A DNA stretch of 64,000 nucleotides from Congeria kusceri (GCA_027627225.1 CM051029.1:2775369-2839368); one strand, 5' to 3'; counted from the stretch's first letter, positions 24,763 to 37,160 are shown. Translations and numbers: made by a program. The notes: generated from the sequence alone by a model not told the origin.

Positions 24763-25742
24763 CTAGAATTGTCACAAAGGTGAAGAATACACCCCCACAA
24801 TATGGCCGTGTCGTAAAACTATGGCATCCATTTGAAAGAAATGAACCAACAGAGAATATTTTATTTCATGTTGTTACACTTATGTAGTTACAATACCTTA
24901 ATTAATGTGTATGTCTTTCATGAAGTCTTTCATGAGATAACTTCTGGAAACTGCGTTTTTAGTGATTTAAGTCAAAATATGAGCCATAACTCTGTCAACA
25001 GTTTGTTTGTAACCAAAGTCAATATTGACCTATATTGTATTATGTAACACCAATCTACCTAAAATAATTTAAATTTGTGATTATGTTTATAAGTGTTTTG
25101 TCCGGAAACACTGATTTTAGGGAATTTAAATCCAAAATTCTCTGTCAACATTCAGTGGTATGTAATCAAAGTTAAATGATGTTTTATCATGTGTATTAAA
25201 ATTAATTAATTGTATGGTCATAGACAAACCGTACATGTCTGGTCTAAATTGGGTGAACAAAATAAGGTCATTATTCTAAGTAATGTCCCTTTTAACATGT
25301 TATTTTTTGCTCTGGTGAGCTTAAAAAGACAACAAAATGAGAATACATTAAGATAAAAAAAGATATACAATTACAAAGAACATAAATGATAAATCACATC
25401 GATGAAACCATTACCAAACGAATACTGGTCAAGTTGGTTTTCGTATAAAGTAAAAGCCATTTAAGGTTCTTACACCCCAAACAAGTATTATTAAGTATCC
25501 TTGATGTAGAACTAATTTTTTGGCTTAGTAATAAAAAAACATACTTATATATGTGTTATAGCATAGCTTTTTCGGTCTGTTATAGTGGCGTGTTAACAAA
25601 CAAATTTGATTCTTTCGTGTCAGCATCGTTCACGAACTAGCAAATATGGTTTGTAGTGGCTTCAGCATCAATACTGAAATACATAAAAGTAACAAAGGAG
25701 CTCTAAGTTGCACATATGACTGAAAGCTGTATATATACAATG
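24763..25742. other. AT-rich DNA, no gene recognised
   Basis: Contains diffuse repeat traces (AACTCTGTCAACA with AACCAAAGTCAA at about 24987 and 25140) but no exon or RNA gene was recognised. Confidence 0.4.
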
Positions 25743-26530
25743 CACAAACAAGAGGGTCATGATGGCCCAAAGCGCTCGCCTGAGGGGTGAATGAAAAATG
25801 AAGCTTCTTTCCTGAATAATTTCTATTGTTGGTATTGTATTCCCAACAAAAGGCAATAACTCTTAATGTCTGGCCCAATCGTGCTTAAATTTAACCTTAC
25901 TTATAATGATCATATGATCATATACAAACTGAGCAAGAATGGTGAAGATTGGATGCAAAATGAAGTCTCTATCCTGAATAATGTCAATTTTTGCATTTTC
26001 TTTCAATAGCAAAGGGCAATAACTGCCATAATGCTGGCCCAATCTTGTTCATATTTGACCTCAGCTGTAATCTTATGGTCACAAACAAACTTTGCACGTT
26101 TTGTGAAGATTGGATGAAAAATGAACTTTCTAACCTGAACAATGTCCATTTTTGTATTTTTCTTCACAAACAGAGGGCAGTAACTTCACTGTGTGTTCAA
26201 CAATCTTGCTCATTTTAGGCCTCTGCTGAGATATGTTACTCATACACAAACTATGGAAGTTTGGTGAAGATTCAATGAAACACATAAAGTCTTTATGTTG
26301 CAAAAAGGCGTATTTGCCATTTTGTGCATGGAAAAGGGCCAATAGCTCTAGTGTTACCGGTGTGATCTGGCCCAATTAAAATCCCAACCAAGATGTTATG
26401 GTCATACACAAACTGTGCAAGTTTGGTTAAGATTGAATAAAAAATATAGTCTATAGCGTGAGAACAAACTAAATTGTTGACGGCATACGGACGATTGACG
26501 CAGGAGATGTCCCATATCAATAATCATGTA
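25743..26530. repeat. CAAGAGGG element with ~150-160 bp tandem repeats (third copy)
   Basis: The start ACAAGAGGGTCATGATGGCC with CGCTCGCCTGAG is the fullest example of the family head in the window. Inside, GAAGATTGGATGCAAAATGA, CTATCCTGAATAATGTCAAT, GGGCAATAACT and GGTCACAAACAAACT recur about four times. The end (CCCATATCAATAATCATG) is a worn form of ATACCAATAGCTCATCTGA. Confidence 0.7.
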
Positions 26531-27338
26531 ATGCAACATGACACAATTCTAATCCATGAATAAAACATAAAAATTAAAATTGTATTGCTGTAACCTAAAT
26601 TGTGTATATACACGCGTGTATTTGTTGAACGAATTTTGAAATACATATTGTTTCAGTAAAAACAGTCAAACTTATACAAAGATTGATTTAAAGAGACCAT
26701 TTTTTCGGAAATTGATTGATGAAATACCCGTACACTTCATAAGACATGCCAATCACCATAACAGAGAGTAACAGAACGATCTTACAGCAACTGAAACGCA
26801 AAATATAAAACATTCAGAAATAATTTAAATCGGGCCGTGAAAAGCATGATCAAAATTGTGATACGTTAAGTACTTGAGAAAGTTACATTATGTATGTTTT
26901 GTTTGATAGCAACATAGCTTAAATAACTGAAATAAACATAACAATATATGTATGCGCCACAGTCTAATACATCCCATTAACAATTACGACCAGTACAAAG
27001 AATCAACGACACGACACGAAACAAATAATTGCCATCGATTTGGCTTAACAATCGTTAAAATAGCGTATATTTGCTGCATAAAGACTCATATTCCAGTCAT
27101 TACATTAGTTCTAAATACGACGCATGTTTGAACTAAAACAGTAGACAATCAATAAACTATTGACATAAAATACAGTGCAGGTACTAATGTGTACTAATAT
27201 GTGTGTGTTTAGAAGGGGCGTAATGTTGCAGTAATATAACTTGCAACAGAGCAGATTCCGTAAATTTTTTAATACATCCTCCAATAAATGACATCATATT
27301 TCTAATTATTATTTTTTTAATGTAGTAGACAAGACACA
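26531..27338. other. AT-rich DNA, no gene recognised
   Basis: No exon, RNA gene or repeat family was recognised. Confidence 0.4.
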
Positions 27339-27412
27339 CACGTACACAAAAACGAACAAAACTGGGGTCACCGCCTTGAAACGGTCCATGCAAAGCATTG
27401 GGGGTTTAAATA
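27339..27412 (-). repeat. Second copy of the LINE-associated block at 10076
   Basis: Matches the block at 10076-10150 (ACTGGGGTCACCGCC, ATGCAAAGCATTGGGG, then GTTTAAA). Confidence 0.6.
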
Positions 27413-27844
27413 GTCAATGGTTATGACATGATAGGCTATACATACTTGGGATTATCCATTCCCTGTGTGACTATGGCTAGACATTATACTTGACATATCC
27501 TTTACTTTTCGTTTAATAAACACGGAGTAATTTATACCATAAAAATTAAGGGCGTTTGAAAGAGCAACACATTTATTATTTAAAAAAAGTTAAAAATTGA
27601 AAAAAAATGCAAAAAAACCCGTCTATACAGGTATTAAAATGCAAAAAAACCCGTCTGACAATGAAGTTCACTGCATACCTTAATGATAATTATTATTTAC
27701 TACTTCTTGACAACGTTGTCTTAGAATACACACACTGTTTGATTTAAAGACAAAGAGGGTATGACTTTGATCTCTCAAATAAACTTGCCAGTAAACGATG
27801 TCAATGACGAAGACGCCTGACAAGGGTACCATGTGGTCCATTCG

Positions 27845-28066
27845 AGTCGACATTTAGTGCTATACATTTTTCCTCAGTGGTTGGTGGTCCCTGCATTCCT
27901 GGAGAATGTGTTCAGCCGTTTCGTCGGCTTCTCCACAGGGGCACTTTGGAGACGGCACAAGGTGGAATCTCTTGTGCATGTGGTGGTTTAGTCTACTGCA
28001 GACTTTATGTGTTGTTTTCATTTTATAGGAATGCACCTTGCTGATGTACAGGCAACGCCCATACAC
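27845..28066 (-). mobile_element. Non-LTR retrotransposon C-terminal fragment (after reverse transcriptase)
   Basis: The minus-strand frame reads HKVCSRLNHHMHKRFHLV, PSPKCPCGEADETAEHILQE and CRDHQPLRK. The RLN-H-H pattern followed by C-x-C...H-x3-C is the zinc-knuckle-like tail that follows the reverse transcriptase in jockey/I/CR1-type elements. No polymerase domain lies upstream, so it is a short fragment. It could belong to the same lineage as the piece at 8518-10075, which lacks this end, but that cannot be shown from sequence alone. Confidence 0.8.
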
Positions 28067-28324
28067 TTTGCACTGAGCATAACTTCAATTTCTTAAGTAT
28101 GTGCAATAAATAATATCATGAGATGATGTCACATAATGACAATGTTTGTGGTTTAAAAGTGAGTGTCACTATTCAACAAAGCATAAACACTACTATCATA
28201 ATGGCACCACTGTTATAACTGGAGAAAAAAATGTAATATACGATGTTAAATACCAAATATTACACCTGTGGACCTTGTAGTTTCAGAGAAGTTATTTTTC
28301 GATCAGTGTATCTTAATAATCATT

Positions 28325-28563
28325 TTATAGAATGTCTAATTTGAAAAAGGGGCATAACTTTTGTAATTATTAACATAGAATGATAAAAACTCGCACATGT
28401 ACAAGTTCGTATCATAAGGAACAATGCCTGCTACTTTGAATGTCGTTGAAAAGATTAGTAGAACGCTTTGGACACGTTTGTGTCTACAAACAAGACAGAC
28501 AGACGTCCATGGCGATTGCAGTATACCCCACTTTACTTCGTAGCGGGGGAGGGGGGGGCATAA
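28325..28563 (+). repeat. GACAGACAGACG-tailed dispersed repeat, copy 1
   Basis: ATGTCTAATTTGAAAAAGG, GGCATAACTTTTGTAATT, GGAACAATGCCTGC, AGACAGACAGACGTCCATGG and a TACCCC...TACTTCGTAGCGGGGG end, in that order, recur at 32245-32500 and 35150-35430. Three copies in the same orientation within 7 kb. Confidence 0.75.
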
Positions 28564-28644
28564 TAAGCATTTAATAGAACAAAAAAATACAACCGTATTT
28601 GTGTATTAATGTTCATACTTGTTGTGCTGCAAACAATAAGCATC

Positions 28645-28740
28645 TTTCCTCGCGACTTCTACTCTCACTGGGAATTGAACCCAGATCTCCCACTTATTTA
28701 GTAAGTAGGTATGTTTCCTTTACACCATGAAAGTGTGAAA
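28645..28740 (-). repeat. tRNA-like SINE head
   Basis: On the minus strand, TGGTGTAAAGG (A-box-like) and GGGTTCAATTCCCA (B-box-like) are spaced about 40 bases apart. The flanking arms do not pair into a full tRNA acceptor stem, so this is read as a tRNA-derived SINE head and not a tRNA gene. Confidence 0.45.
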
Positions 28741-29039
28741 GTTTAAGGAAAATGCTTATCATCTGATTATCAAAATATATTTAACAGTATTAAATGTATC
28801 CTTTAAATAATATGTTACACCAAAATAATGGACAAGAACTATCAAATGATTGCAGGATTGACTTTTAAAAATATTTCACTTGGCACATTTGTTTGAATGT
28901 GGGCAGGACAAAGACAACTAGACATGTTTATAAATAAATTTATTACATTAAATTAATGGTACCCAATTAAAATCTCAACCCATCAAATTTAGAACTGACC
29001 GAAACATTTGTTGTTTATGCGATAAATTAATTTACTGCC

Positions 29040-29400
29040 AGCACAAGCTTCATGATGCCCATATTTGAGCATTTACCTATAAGTGTGACCTTGACCTTTA
29101 CCTAGGGATACTGGTCTTGCGCAAGTCAAGCTGGCTCGACATTGTGAACATTTTTAGGCAAGTAATTGTAAAATTGCTTGAAGAATGACAAACTGACTGT
29201 CATTACAAGCTGCATCATACCCATACCTTTGGGACACGGGACTTACCCTCGCTACGTGGTGAATATTTAAAATTGTGTAAGTTAATTTATTTGACAGTGA
29301 TGAATTATGAAGTTACAGTCCGGACAAGCTCAAAGAGAAGGACGGACGCACACACACTTACTCAACAATTGTGACAACAATATCGAGCTTTCCACAAGCA
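29040..29400 (+). repeat. GACCTTGACCTTT dispersed repeat, copy 1
   Basis: Contains GTGTGACCTTGACCTTTACC, TTGTAAAATTGCTTGAAGAA, GACAAGCTCAAAG and an end with GGACGGACGCACACACAC. The same order is seen at 30300-30930, 36440-36960 and 37260-37790. Confidence 0.65.
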
Positions 29401-29711
29401 TAAAAATAAAAAAAAACAAAAATGTGACAAATTCAGACAGTCACATAGACGAAAAGGAACACTCACAGTGACCTCCTAAAAAAAGTCTCAATTAAAATGT
29501 GAAGTATGTTAATACATTAATATTAAGTAAAGTTTGAAATTAACGAACACATTGATGGCTGATATATGACCCCTTGATATTCCTGTTGACTTCAGCTAGT
29601 CACTAGCCTTTTTACTATTGGACCCTGTGATCAATTGTTGCCTACAAACTGTACTGTAACTGGTCTCGATGTTGATCAACAGTTTTCTACATTGTCACTT
29701 TGAATGTTTTT

Positions 29712-29852
29712 TCCTTTGACCAACAGATTTTTACTGTCACTTCCACTGCTTTTCCTTATGACCAACAGATTTTTACTGTCACTTCCACTGCTTTTTCCTT
29801 ATGACCAACAGTTTTCCACTGTCACTTCCACTGCTCCTCATTGTGACCAACA
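29712..29852 (+). repeat. 42-43 bp tandem repeat, about 3.3 units
   Basis: Units of GACCAACAGATTTTTACTGT, CACTTCCACTGC and TTTTCCTTAT follow one another. The open frame over it (TNRFLLSLPLLF repeated) is a by-product of the repeat. Confidence 0.75.
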
Positions 29853-30299
29853 GTTTGCTTCTCATTTGACTGCAATATCCACTTCTCTTTGTTTGAAGCA
29901 ATGTGTATCTTGCAATGAGCTGCATGATACACTTTGGTGTGTCTTATACCAAAGTGCCATAATAACATTCATTGTGATCAGCTGAGAAACAGCTGTTTGG
30001 TAAGTCCTGCAAACTGAAATGAAAACATAAATGTTTAACTTCTTATGAAATAGAAAAAAACACAATACATTATTTTACACATACTGTCCTTATCATTATG
30101 TATATCTTATTTTGAAGACCAGTGAATAGTTAATTAACAGATATTTCAGAAAGAGCCATTACTCATTGCAAGTATGTAAATCAACTAACACACTCTTTTC
30201 ACAGTTGTTATATGATTACCGGGTACATATACAAACATTCAAACACCATTTAAGTTGCCTTACACATTTATCACTTAGTCAAAGTACAGCAGATTTGAC

Positions 30300-30930
30300 T
30301 CCTAGAAACAAGCTGTTTGTGGCCAAATTTGACTTTTGACCTCTAAGTGTGACCTTGCCCATTAGGGTAATGAGACGGGTGATACACACAACACTCAGTC
30401 TCCTCATGGTAGTCATTTGTGGTAAGTTATTTTTAAATTGCATGATGAATGGCAAAGTTACAGCCCGGACAAGCTGTTTTATGGCCTAGTTTGACCTTCA
30501 ACCTCTAAGTGTGACCTTGACCTCTGAGGTAGAGACAGGTTTTACACACGAAATGCCGTCTCCTCATGGTGGTCATTAGTGGTAAGTTAATTTAAAATAG
30601 CATGATGAATGACAAAGTTACAGGCCAGACAAGCTGTTTTATGGCCTAATTTGACCTTTGAACTCTAAGTGCGACCTTTACCTTTGAGGTTGGGAGACAA
30701 GTGTTACACGCGACACGTCATCTTATGATCGATTGCATTTGTGCCAAGTTATTTTAAAATCCATCAATATATGGCAAAGTTATGGCTGAGACAGGAATTT
30801 TCAAGCTGTTTTATGGCCAAATTTGACCTTTGACCTCTAAGTGCGACCTTGACCTTTGAGGTAAGAAGACGGTTGTTACACGCGACAGGCCAATCACTAT
30901 ATGCCTCTCGGCATCAGTAGATGCCGGGGG
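30300..30930 (+). repeat. GACCTTGACCTTT dispersed repeat array, ~160-bp units
   Basis: Four units carry AAGCTGTTTTATGGCC, TTTGACCTTTGACCTCTAAG, TGTGACCTTGACC, GTTACACGCGACA and CAAGTTATTTTAAAAT. The array ends with a palindromic TGCCTCTCGGCATCAGTAG and ATGCCGGGGGCATAAAAAC (about 30900-30940). TGACCTTTGACCT matches the direct-repeat-1 layout of nuclear-receptor half-sites. Confidence 0.75.
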
Positions 30931-31489
30931 CATAAAAACTAAGCACTTTTTCACAGATCTGCAATAGTTTCAACCTTATATAGATTCTAGTATATTTTCA
31001 TGAAAGATACTTTCAGAGTAGACTTGGACGATATCGTTTGATTAAACTTGGACCGTCTGATACGGAATATGTTGGGCTCTTGTGCCTTCAATACAGCGAA
31101 ATATTGGACAGTCACATGATACCAATGATGACAGCAGGTTGGATGATAGAAATGGGTATATAATAATAATAGATATTTACATTAAGCTTAATGGACTTCA
31201 AACAGCCAGTTACTCTGAAATGGCAGCAGACAAAAGTGTGACAGACACACAGTACCATTTCAATATCCTCTCTTGGTTTCATCAGCCTGGGATAACTAGA
31301 ACTGTCACTGTCATGCCTGAAATACCCCCCACATGCCACTTTGTCAGAGGGAATTGGCAGTTGAGTTTTAAGAACTGGTTTACCAACAATGCAAGCTTCC
31401 TACCTATAAAGTTTCATCTTGATACCTCATATTATTGTCAAGATATGCCCAGGACAACATTTCAGCATGAACATTCACAAGCGCAATAA

Positions 31490-32240
31490 CTGTCAAATTA
31501 TGAAAGCAAGAGTTATGGTTCTTATGCACTGCACTTCCCCTCATTGAGATCTACCTACATATTAAGTTCGAAGTTGATACCTCTTATAATTTTCGATGAT
31601 ATTAAGTATAAAAACTAATAAAGGACAATAACTCTAAAAATATGGAAGCAAGAGTTATGGCTCTTGCGCACTTCACATCCCCTCAATGAGATATACCTAC
31701 CTATTAAGTTTCAAGGTGATACCTCTTATAGTTTTGAAGATATGGTCTTTTCAATACAGAAATATACAAAGGGCAATAACTCTAAAAATATGGAAGGAAG
31801 AGTTTTAGTTCTTGTGCACTGCACATCCCATCAATGAGATCTACCTACCTATTAAGTTTCAAGTTGATACCTCTTTTAGTTTTCAAGATATGTTCCGTAC
31901 AAAATTTAAGTACAAACATTAACAAAGTGCAATAACTCTATAAATATTGGACCAAGAGTTATGGTTTTTGTGCGCTTCACATCCCCTCAATGAGATATGT
32001 CTACCTATTAAGTTTCAAGTTGATACCTCTTTTAGTTTTCAAGATATGCTACGGACAAAATTTAAGCCAAAAAATTAACTAAGGGCAATCACTCTAAAAA
32101 TATGGGAGCAAGAGTAACAGTTTATGTGCACTGCACTTCCCCCTACTGAGATCTACCTACCTATTAAGTTTCAAGTTGACACCTGTTTTAGTTTTCGAGA
32201 TATGCTTCGGACAAAATTAAATATAAAAATAAACAAAGGG
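31490..32240 (+). repeat. ~145-bp tandem repeat, about 5 units
   Basis: The unit holds GGGCAATAACTCTAAAAATA, TGGAAGCAAGAGTTATGG, TTCTTGTGCACTGCACATCC, CCTCAATGAGATCTACCTAC and TATTAAGTTTCAAGTTGATA, and ends CAAGATATG..CGGACAAAAT. The open frame at 31082-31489 upstream ends inside a first, diverged unit and is not regarded as a gene. Confidence 0.75.
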
Positions 32241-32244
32241 CATG

Positions 32245-32500
32245 ATGTTATAGAACGTCTAAGTTGAAAAAGGGGCATAACTTTTGTAATTTTTATCGTA
32301 GGACGATAAAAATCGCACATGCACAACTTCATATCATGAGGAACAATGCGTGCAAGTTTGCATGTTGTACGTTGAAAATTGTCGGAGAATGCCTCTGGAC
32401 AAGTTTTGTTCTACGGACAGACAGACTGACGAAAATACGGACAGACGTCCATGGCGATTCCTGTATACCCCCCCTTTACTACGTACCAGGGGGTATAAAA
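32245..32500 (+). repeat. GACAGACAGACG-tailed dispersed repeat, copy 2
   Basis: Same order as the copy at 28325: GTCTAAGTTGAAAAAGGGG, CATAACTTTTGTAATTTTT, GGAACAATGCGTGCAAGTTT, GACAGACGTCCATGGCGATT and CCAGGGGGTATAAAAAG. It directly follows the 145-bp array. Confidence 0.75.
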
Positions 32501-32609
32501 AGCCCAGCCATACTGGCCAAAGGGTCTGTTATTCTGCTATTTATTACTGGCTGTAACTGTACATTACTTCGGGTCTGGCTCACACAGCTATTAATAAGAG
32601 TAAAGTAGC

Positions 32610-32720
32610 TTATCACTTAGCCTAGTGCATCCGGTTCAATTCCAGGTCCCGAGTTGGTGGTCACCATACAGGAGAGCTGAAGTATTCCTGACAGCGCAAG
32701 ACCACCTGAAAGTAAGATAT
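32610..32720 (+). repeat. SINE-like repeat, copy 2
   Basis: GGTTCAATTCCAGG (B-box-like, 32633-32646) is followed by GAGTTGGTGGTCACCATAC. The tail (AGACCACCTGAAAGTAAGAT, TATAGTGGTAT) recurs at 37125-37150, giving a second anchored family member. Confidence 0.6.
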
Positions 32721-33079
32721 AGTGGTATATGTAGGTAAATGGCTGGACATTTAGACTATGATGGACAAGATACATCTTCAACAAGAGGGCTAAGATGGCC
32801 CTAGAAAATGTGACCCTTGGTATATGGCCAGTTTTGACCCCAGAGGCATGGTATGACCCCAGAGGCATGGTAAGAACAAACATTATAAAGGACCACTATA
32901 CGATGTTACATACCAAATATTACAACTATCGGCCATTAAGTTTCACAGAAGAATTCATTTTGATATATAAGTCTATATGAGCAAAGTGATCCCTGGGGCA
33001 TGGCCAGTTTTGACCCCATGGGCATGACTTGAACGAACATAGTAGAGGACCATTATACAATGTTTCATACCAAAGAAGA

Positions 33080-34720
33080 TATTTTATAGAGTTATTTTGC
33101 TAATACAGTTAATATCAGTATTGCAGGCAATACAGGAGTCCCATATCAGTGAAAACCCTAATCAATTAAAGATTGTGCATTTAAACCTTCCATTATATTT
33201 ATATCCCATTATATATACACATGTTTTTCATAATAAAATCCAATACAATACACTTTATTCAGTACCATATGGCCACCGGCCCAAAATACATTTCGATCAA
33301 TCATAATAATAATAAGTGATGTCACCTATACAATTGTACAAAAAAAAAAATATAAAAAAAAAAAAAACCATAGTAAATGCATATAAAAATATACTAATTA
33401 ATGCATGAAGAACAGTGTGTGTAAATTGCGAGCAACATTTGTCACAACACATTGTTCTTCATGTATTTACAAAGTGTTATGATTATATCTTATGTACTTT
33501 TCGAGTAATTGAGTATTTAGTGTAAATGTTTTCATGATGTATTTTATTTCCTTTTTGTATACTGTGAGATATTCACTCCCATTCTTATTTGTTGTATATT
33601 TCACAGTATATTTCTTATTCCACTGTTGTGACTTAAAGCTGTATCACACTTTTGCACCTACTTTTATGTTGAATAGTTTGTTGATCACTCATGTTATGTT
33701 TAATGAATGATGACGTTTGCATGGTTATGTAAAATAGTTTATCACTCCTGCACTAGTTATGTTGAGTAGTTAATCAATCTTGCACCTAGTTTTGTTGAGT
33801 ACATGTAGATGATTTGTAGTTCTAAACAACTACATTTATTATAAATACATTATCGTGTACATTCAATTCAATAGTCATTTTATTTTATTGTCCAATAAAT
33901 GATTTTCATAAGTTTATTTGCATTTTAGCAAGGATTGATTACTAATTTATTATATGTATACCTATATTGTAATATACATTGCACAAGTAAATAATTGTAA
34001 TCAGTGTACTGGTATTTTTATTGTAAAAATGTGTTCTCGTACGGGGTCTTACTTCATTTCAAAAAGTTTAGTACCCATATTACTAACTATGATGTCTGAT
34101 AGATAACGTTAACACGTATTACCAACAAATCACTACAATGTCAAGAGGGTAGGATGTTTAACAATCTGACTACTAAGTATGATATGTACAAATTAATAAA
34201 TGTTAAGTCGTATTTATGCAGTCAAATAAATTATATTATTTTTGCATGTTTATACAAAATGAATTATGGGTTTTTTAACCATTCTTGTTTGAAATAATAC
34301 ATCAAAAAGAATAAGCGCACATTAAAAGTGGTGAAACTGATAGCATGAAATATTTATTCTGAATTCTTAAGCTACACTTATTTAATCATGATTAATCGAT
34401 TAATCAGTCACTTTTGTCCCTGATTGATCAACAAATATTTTGAGTGCTGATTCCAACCACTAGACACAAGGCAATGCATATCAAGAGCATCATGACAACC
34501 CACTAATCTTGAAGTATTAAAGTTTTATTTCACAAGAAGGCCAATTACACGACATTGCTATAGTGCAAGCTTTATGACTTTTGAAACTAGCCCTGTCATG
34601 GACAGAAATATATATTTCTTTCTTTAACGATATAAATTGTATTCATATTTAATAAATCGCACTATTAAAAGCTGTATTATAACCATTTTTTACCTCTGAC
34701 CTCTAAGTGTGATCTTGATT
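33080..34720. other. AT-rich DNA, no gene recognised
   Basis: Includes an A-rich run at 33340-33366 and scattered TTGAGTAGTTAATCA/TGCACCTAG repeats at 33640-33800. No exon or RNA gene was recognised. Confidence 0.4.
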
Positions 34721-35149
34721 TTTAGCACAGGTGCACAAAAAACACAGTTTCAACAAGGTAATAAGGTATCACTATGGTTAGTTGTTTAAATGAGGAACTT
34801 AAAGGGACGTACATACGGACAAGTGTATTGCATTCAGAACTGTTACTATCTTCAGTCATGTCAGTCATGAATGCCAGGCAGAATAATGTAAACAATGGTA
34901 CATTGAAAGGATGTATCCACACGACAGCTTTTCTCTCTGCCTCAAGATATCTTTACCAATGTAGCAGTACCGGTATTGGCTGAGACTCCCTATTACATAA
35001 ATTGAATATAAGACATCAAGATTAAAAAAGAACTACTTGAAGAAATCGAAGTTGGTTTTGCACTAGTTTTGTAACCACAATACACTATTTAACAAACTAG
35101 TCACAATAGTGACGAAGAATACCCCCTGACGCCGCATGTCGTTATATGA

Positions 35150-35358
35150 AGCATGATGTTATAGAATGTCTAAGTTGAAAAAGGTGCATAACTTTTGTAA
35201 TTTTTAATGTAGGATGATAAAAACTGCACATGCACGACTTCATATCATATGGAACAATGCCTGCAAGTTTGAATGTTGTACACAGACAGACAGGACAGGA
35301 CAGGACAGGGCAGGGCAGGGCAGGGCAGGCAGGCAGGCAGGCAGGCAGGCAGGCCGGC

Positions 35359-35389
<31 letters not shown>

Positions 35390-35430
35390 TTTCAGTATAC
35401 CCCCCTTTACTTCGTAACGCGGGGTATAAT
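35150..35430 (+). repeat. GACAGACAGACG-tailed dispersed repeat, copy 3, with expanded tail
   Basis: Same element as at 28325 and 32245. Here the tail has expanded into GACAG, GGGCA, GGCAG and GACA runs (35286-35388) before the usual TATACCCCCCTTTACTTCGT end. It shows how this family seeds microsatellites. Confidence 0.75.
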
Positions 35431-35865
35431 TATGATAGTTCATACAGTGTTAGCGTTTACGCCGTTAACATATCTAATTATGCAATGATTTAGCCAGGGA
35501 CGCAAAAATTAATTGCCTTTTGCGTCCCATGGACGCAGCGAAAATTTCAGAGTACATTAGTTAACACTTCTTTAAAAAATGTCTTAACCTGAATCCCAAT
35601 ACTTTTTGAAAAAAGCAATGCGTGACGTAGCACTGCTATTTCTCATACTGCAGCTTTAATTGCCATTTTCCAATCAACATAAGTCGTACTTCTCAGTTTC
35701 GAAGGAGTAATTAATTCGATTGGTTAGAACAACTGTCTGAGATCTTCCGTTAGCATTACATGTCACAAATGACCTACATGTTCGGTACATGCTTATCACT
35801 GATGAATGATCTCTATCTTCAGCAAATATACGAAACAGACTGTTGTTGCGTATTTTTTAATCAAA

Positions 35866-35930
35866 CACAAACTATTGTACAACTCAAACACAAACTATTG
35901 TACAACTCAAACACAAACTATTGTACAACT
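35866..35930 (+). repeat. 23-bp tandem repeat, three copies
   Basis: CAAACTATTGTACAACT with a CAAACA spacer is repeated almost perfectly three times. Confidence 0.8.
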
Positions 35931-36293
35931 GTAAAACAGTCAGATATCAGCAACGTAAATGGCTGAAACATTGCAAACCGAATGTTAAAAACATTTATTT
36001 GACGATAGGAAGTATATTTATCGAGTACGGAGGTGTTAAAATTGATGAAAACATTAATATATGTTTATAACTGTATCCAAACATTGGGACTCAACCAAAT
36101 CAGTTTGGGACGCAACATTTTTCTAGGCACTGAGTCCCAAGGACGCAGTGAATTTTTGGGGTAACACTGGTTAATAAATTGATAATTGTTCACTTGTCAA
36201 TGCACTGGGACAAGCTAGACACAAGCGTGCCATTGTCACAAAGATACGCCCGTCAGTAAAAAAAAAAAAGTCAGGTAAAGATTGGACAAAGTC

Positions 36294-36415
36294 CAGTCTG
36301 CGCCAAAAACTTTTGTAGACTATAGTCCTTCGGACTATGATCCATAAAGAATTTTATAGCCCGACCAATATTTTTATAGCCTCGGGCTTGGACTATATGT
36401 TGTTGGCGCAGACTG
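36294..36415. mobile_element. 122-bp MITE-like hairpin element
   Basis: CAGTCTGCGCCAA at 36294-36306 is mirrored by TTGGCGCAGACTG at 36403-36415, giving 13-bp terminal inverted repeats. The inside holds a second small palindrome, TATAGTCCTTCGGACTAT. It is non-coding. The target-site duplication is unclear. Confidence 0.75.
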
Positions 36416-36439
36416 AAAGTCTCAATTGATTGCTATTAT

Positions 36440-36960
36440 TTTACCTTTGAACTTAAATATTGTGACCTTGACCTTCGACCTAGTGACTTGGTTATAGGGT
36501 GCGCCACTCAGTATGCTTGAAACTACTACAAAGTTATTTCAAAATCCTTAATTTGCACAAGACTATGTTTTGACATTTGACCTTGATTTGTGACTTTGAC
36601 CTTAGACCTAGTGAGCTGGTTCTTGCGCGTGACACTCCGTCTCATCATGCTGATCACTTTTGCCAAGTTATTTGACAATCCATCCATGCTTGACAAAGTT
36701 ATGCTCTGGACGAAGTGTTAAGTACAAATTTCCTAAATTTGACTTTGACCTCGAATTGTGACCTTGGACCTAGGGATCTGGTTTTGTGCGTGACACTCCG
36801 TCTCATCATTCTGATCACTTATGGCAAGTTATTTGAAAATCCATCCATGCTGGACAAAGTTATGCTCCGGACAAATATTTCCAGCCGCCCGCCAGCCCGC
36901 TCGGTTGTTCCCGTAATACGTCCGTTTTTTTTAAACGGGCGTATAAAAACAGACAAGACA
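36440..36960 (+). repeat. GACCTTGACCTTT dispersed repeat, copy 3
   Basis: Units with TGTGACCTTGACCTTCGACC, GTGACACTCCGTCTCATCAT, GCCAAGTTATTTGACAATCC and GACAAAGTTATGCTC are followed by a G/C-rich end with TCCGTTT...AAACGGGCGTATAAAAA. Confidence 0.7.
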
Positions 36961-37074
36961 TCTGTTCCTGAATAAACAAACAAATACAACATGTACCATG
37001 TTTCCAAATCCTCACAACAGTTGCCCAGTCTTTCTTCGGTAATCTTCCTCACATCGTACCAGTTAATTGTCATC

Positions 37075-37160
37075 CATGAGTTGGTGGTCACCATACAGGA
37101 CAGCTTTCCATGACAGCATGAGACCACCTGAAAATAAGATATACTGGTATAGTTAGGTAA
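37075..37160 (+). repeat. SINE-like repeat, copy 3 (partial)
   Basis: GAGTTGGTGGTCACCATAC followed by AGACCACCTGAAAATAAGAT and TATACTGGTAT matches the tail half of the copy at 32610. The tRNA-like head is not evident. Confidence 0.6.

Noticed and set aside
28645..28740. Possible tRNA gene (A- and B-box-like motifs)
   Set aside because: No acceptor-stem pairing and no clear anticodon arm; a tRNA-derived SINE head is more likely.
31082..31489. 135-codon frame resembling a small gene
   Set aside because: It overlaps the start of the 145-bp repeat array, has a second frame on the other strand and no recognisable domain.
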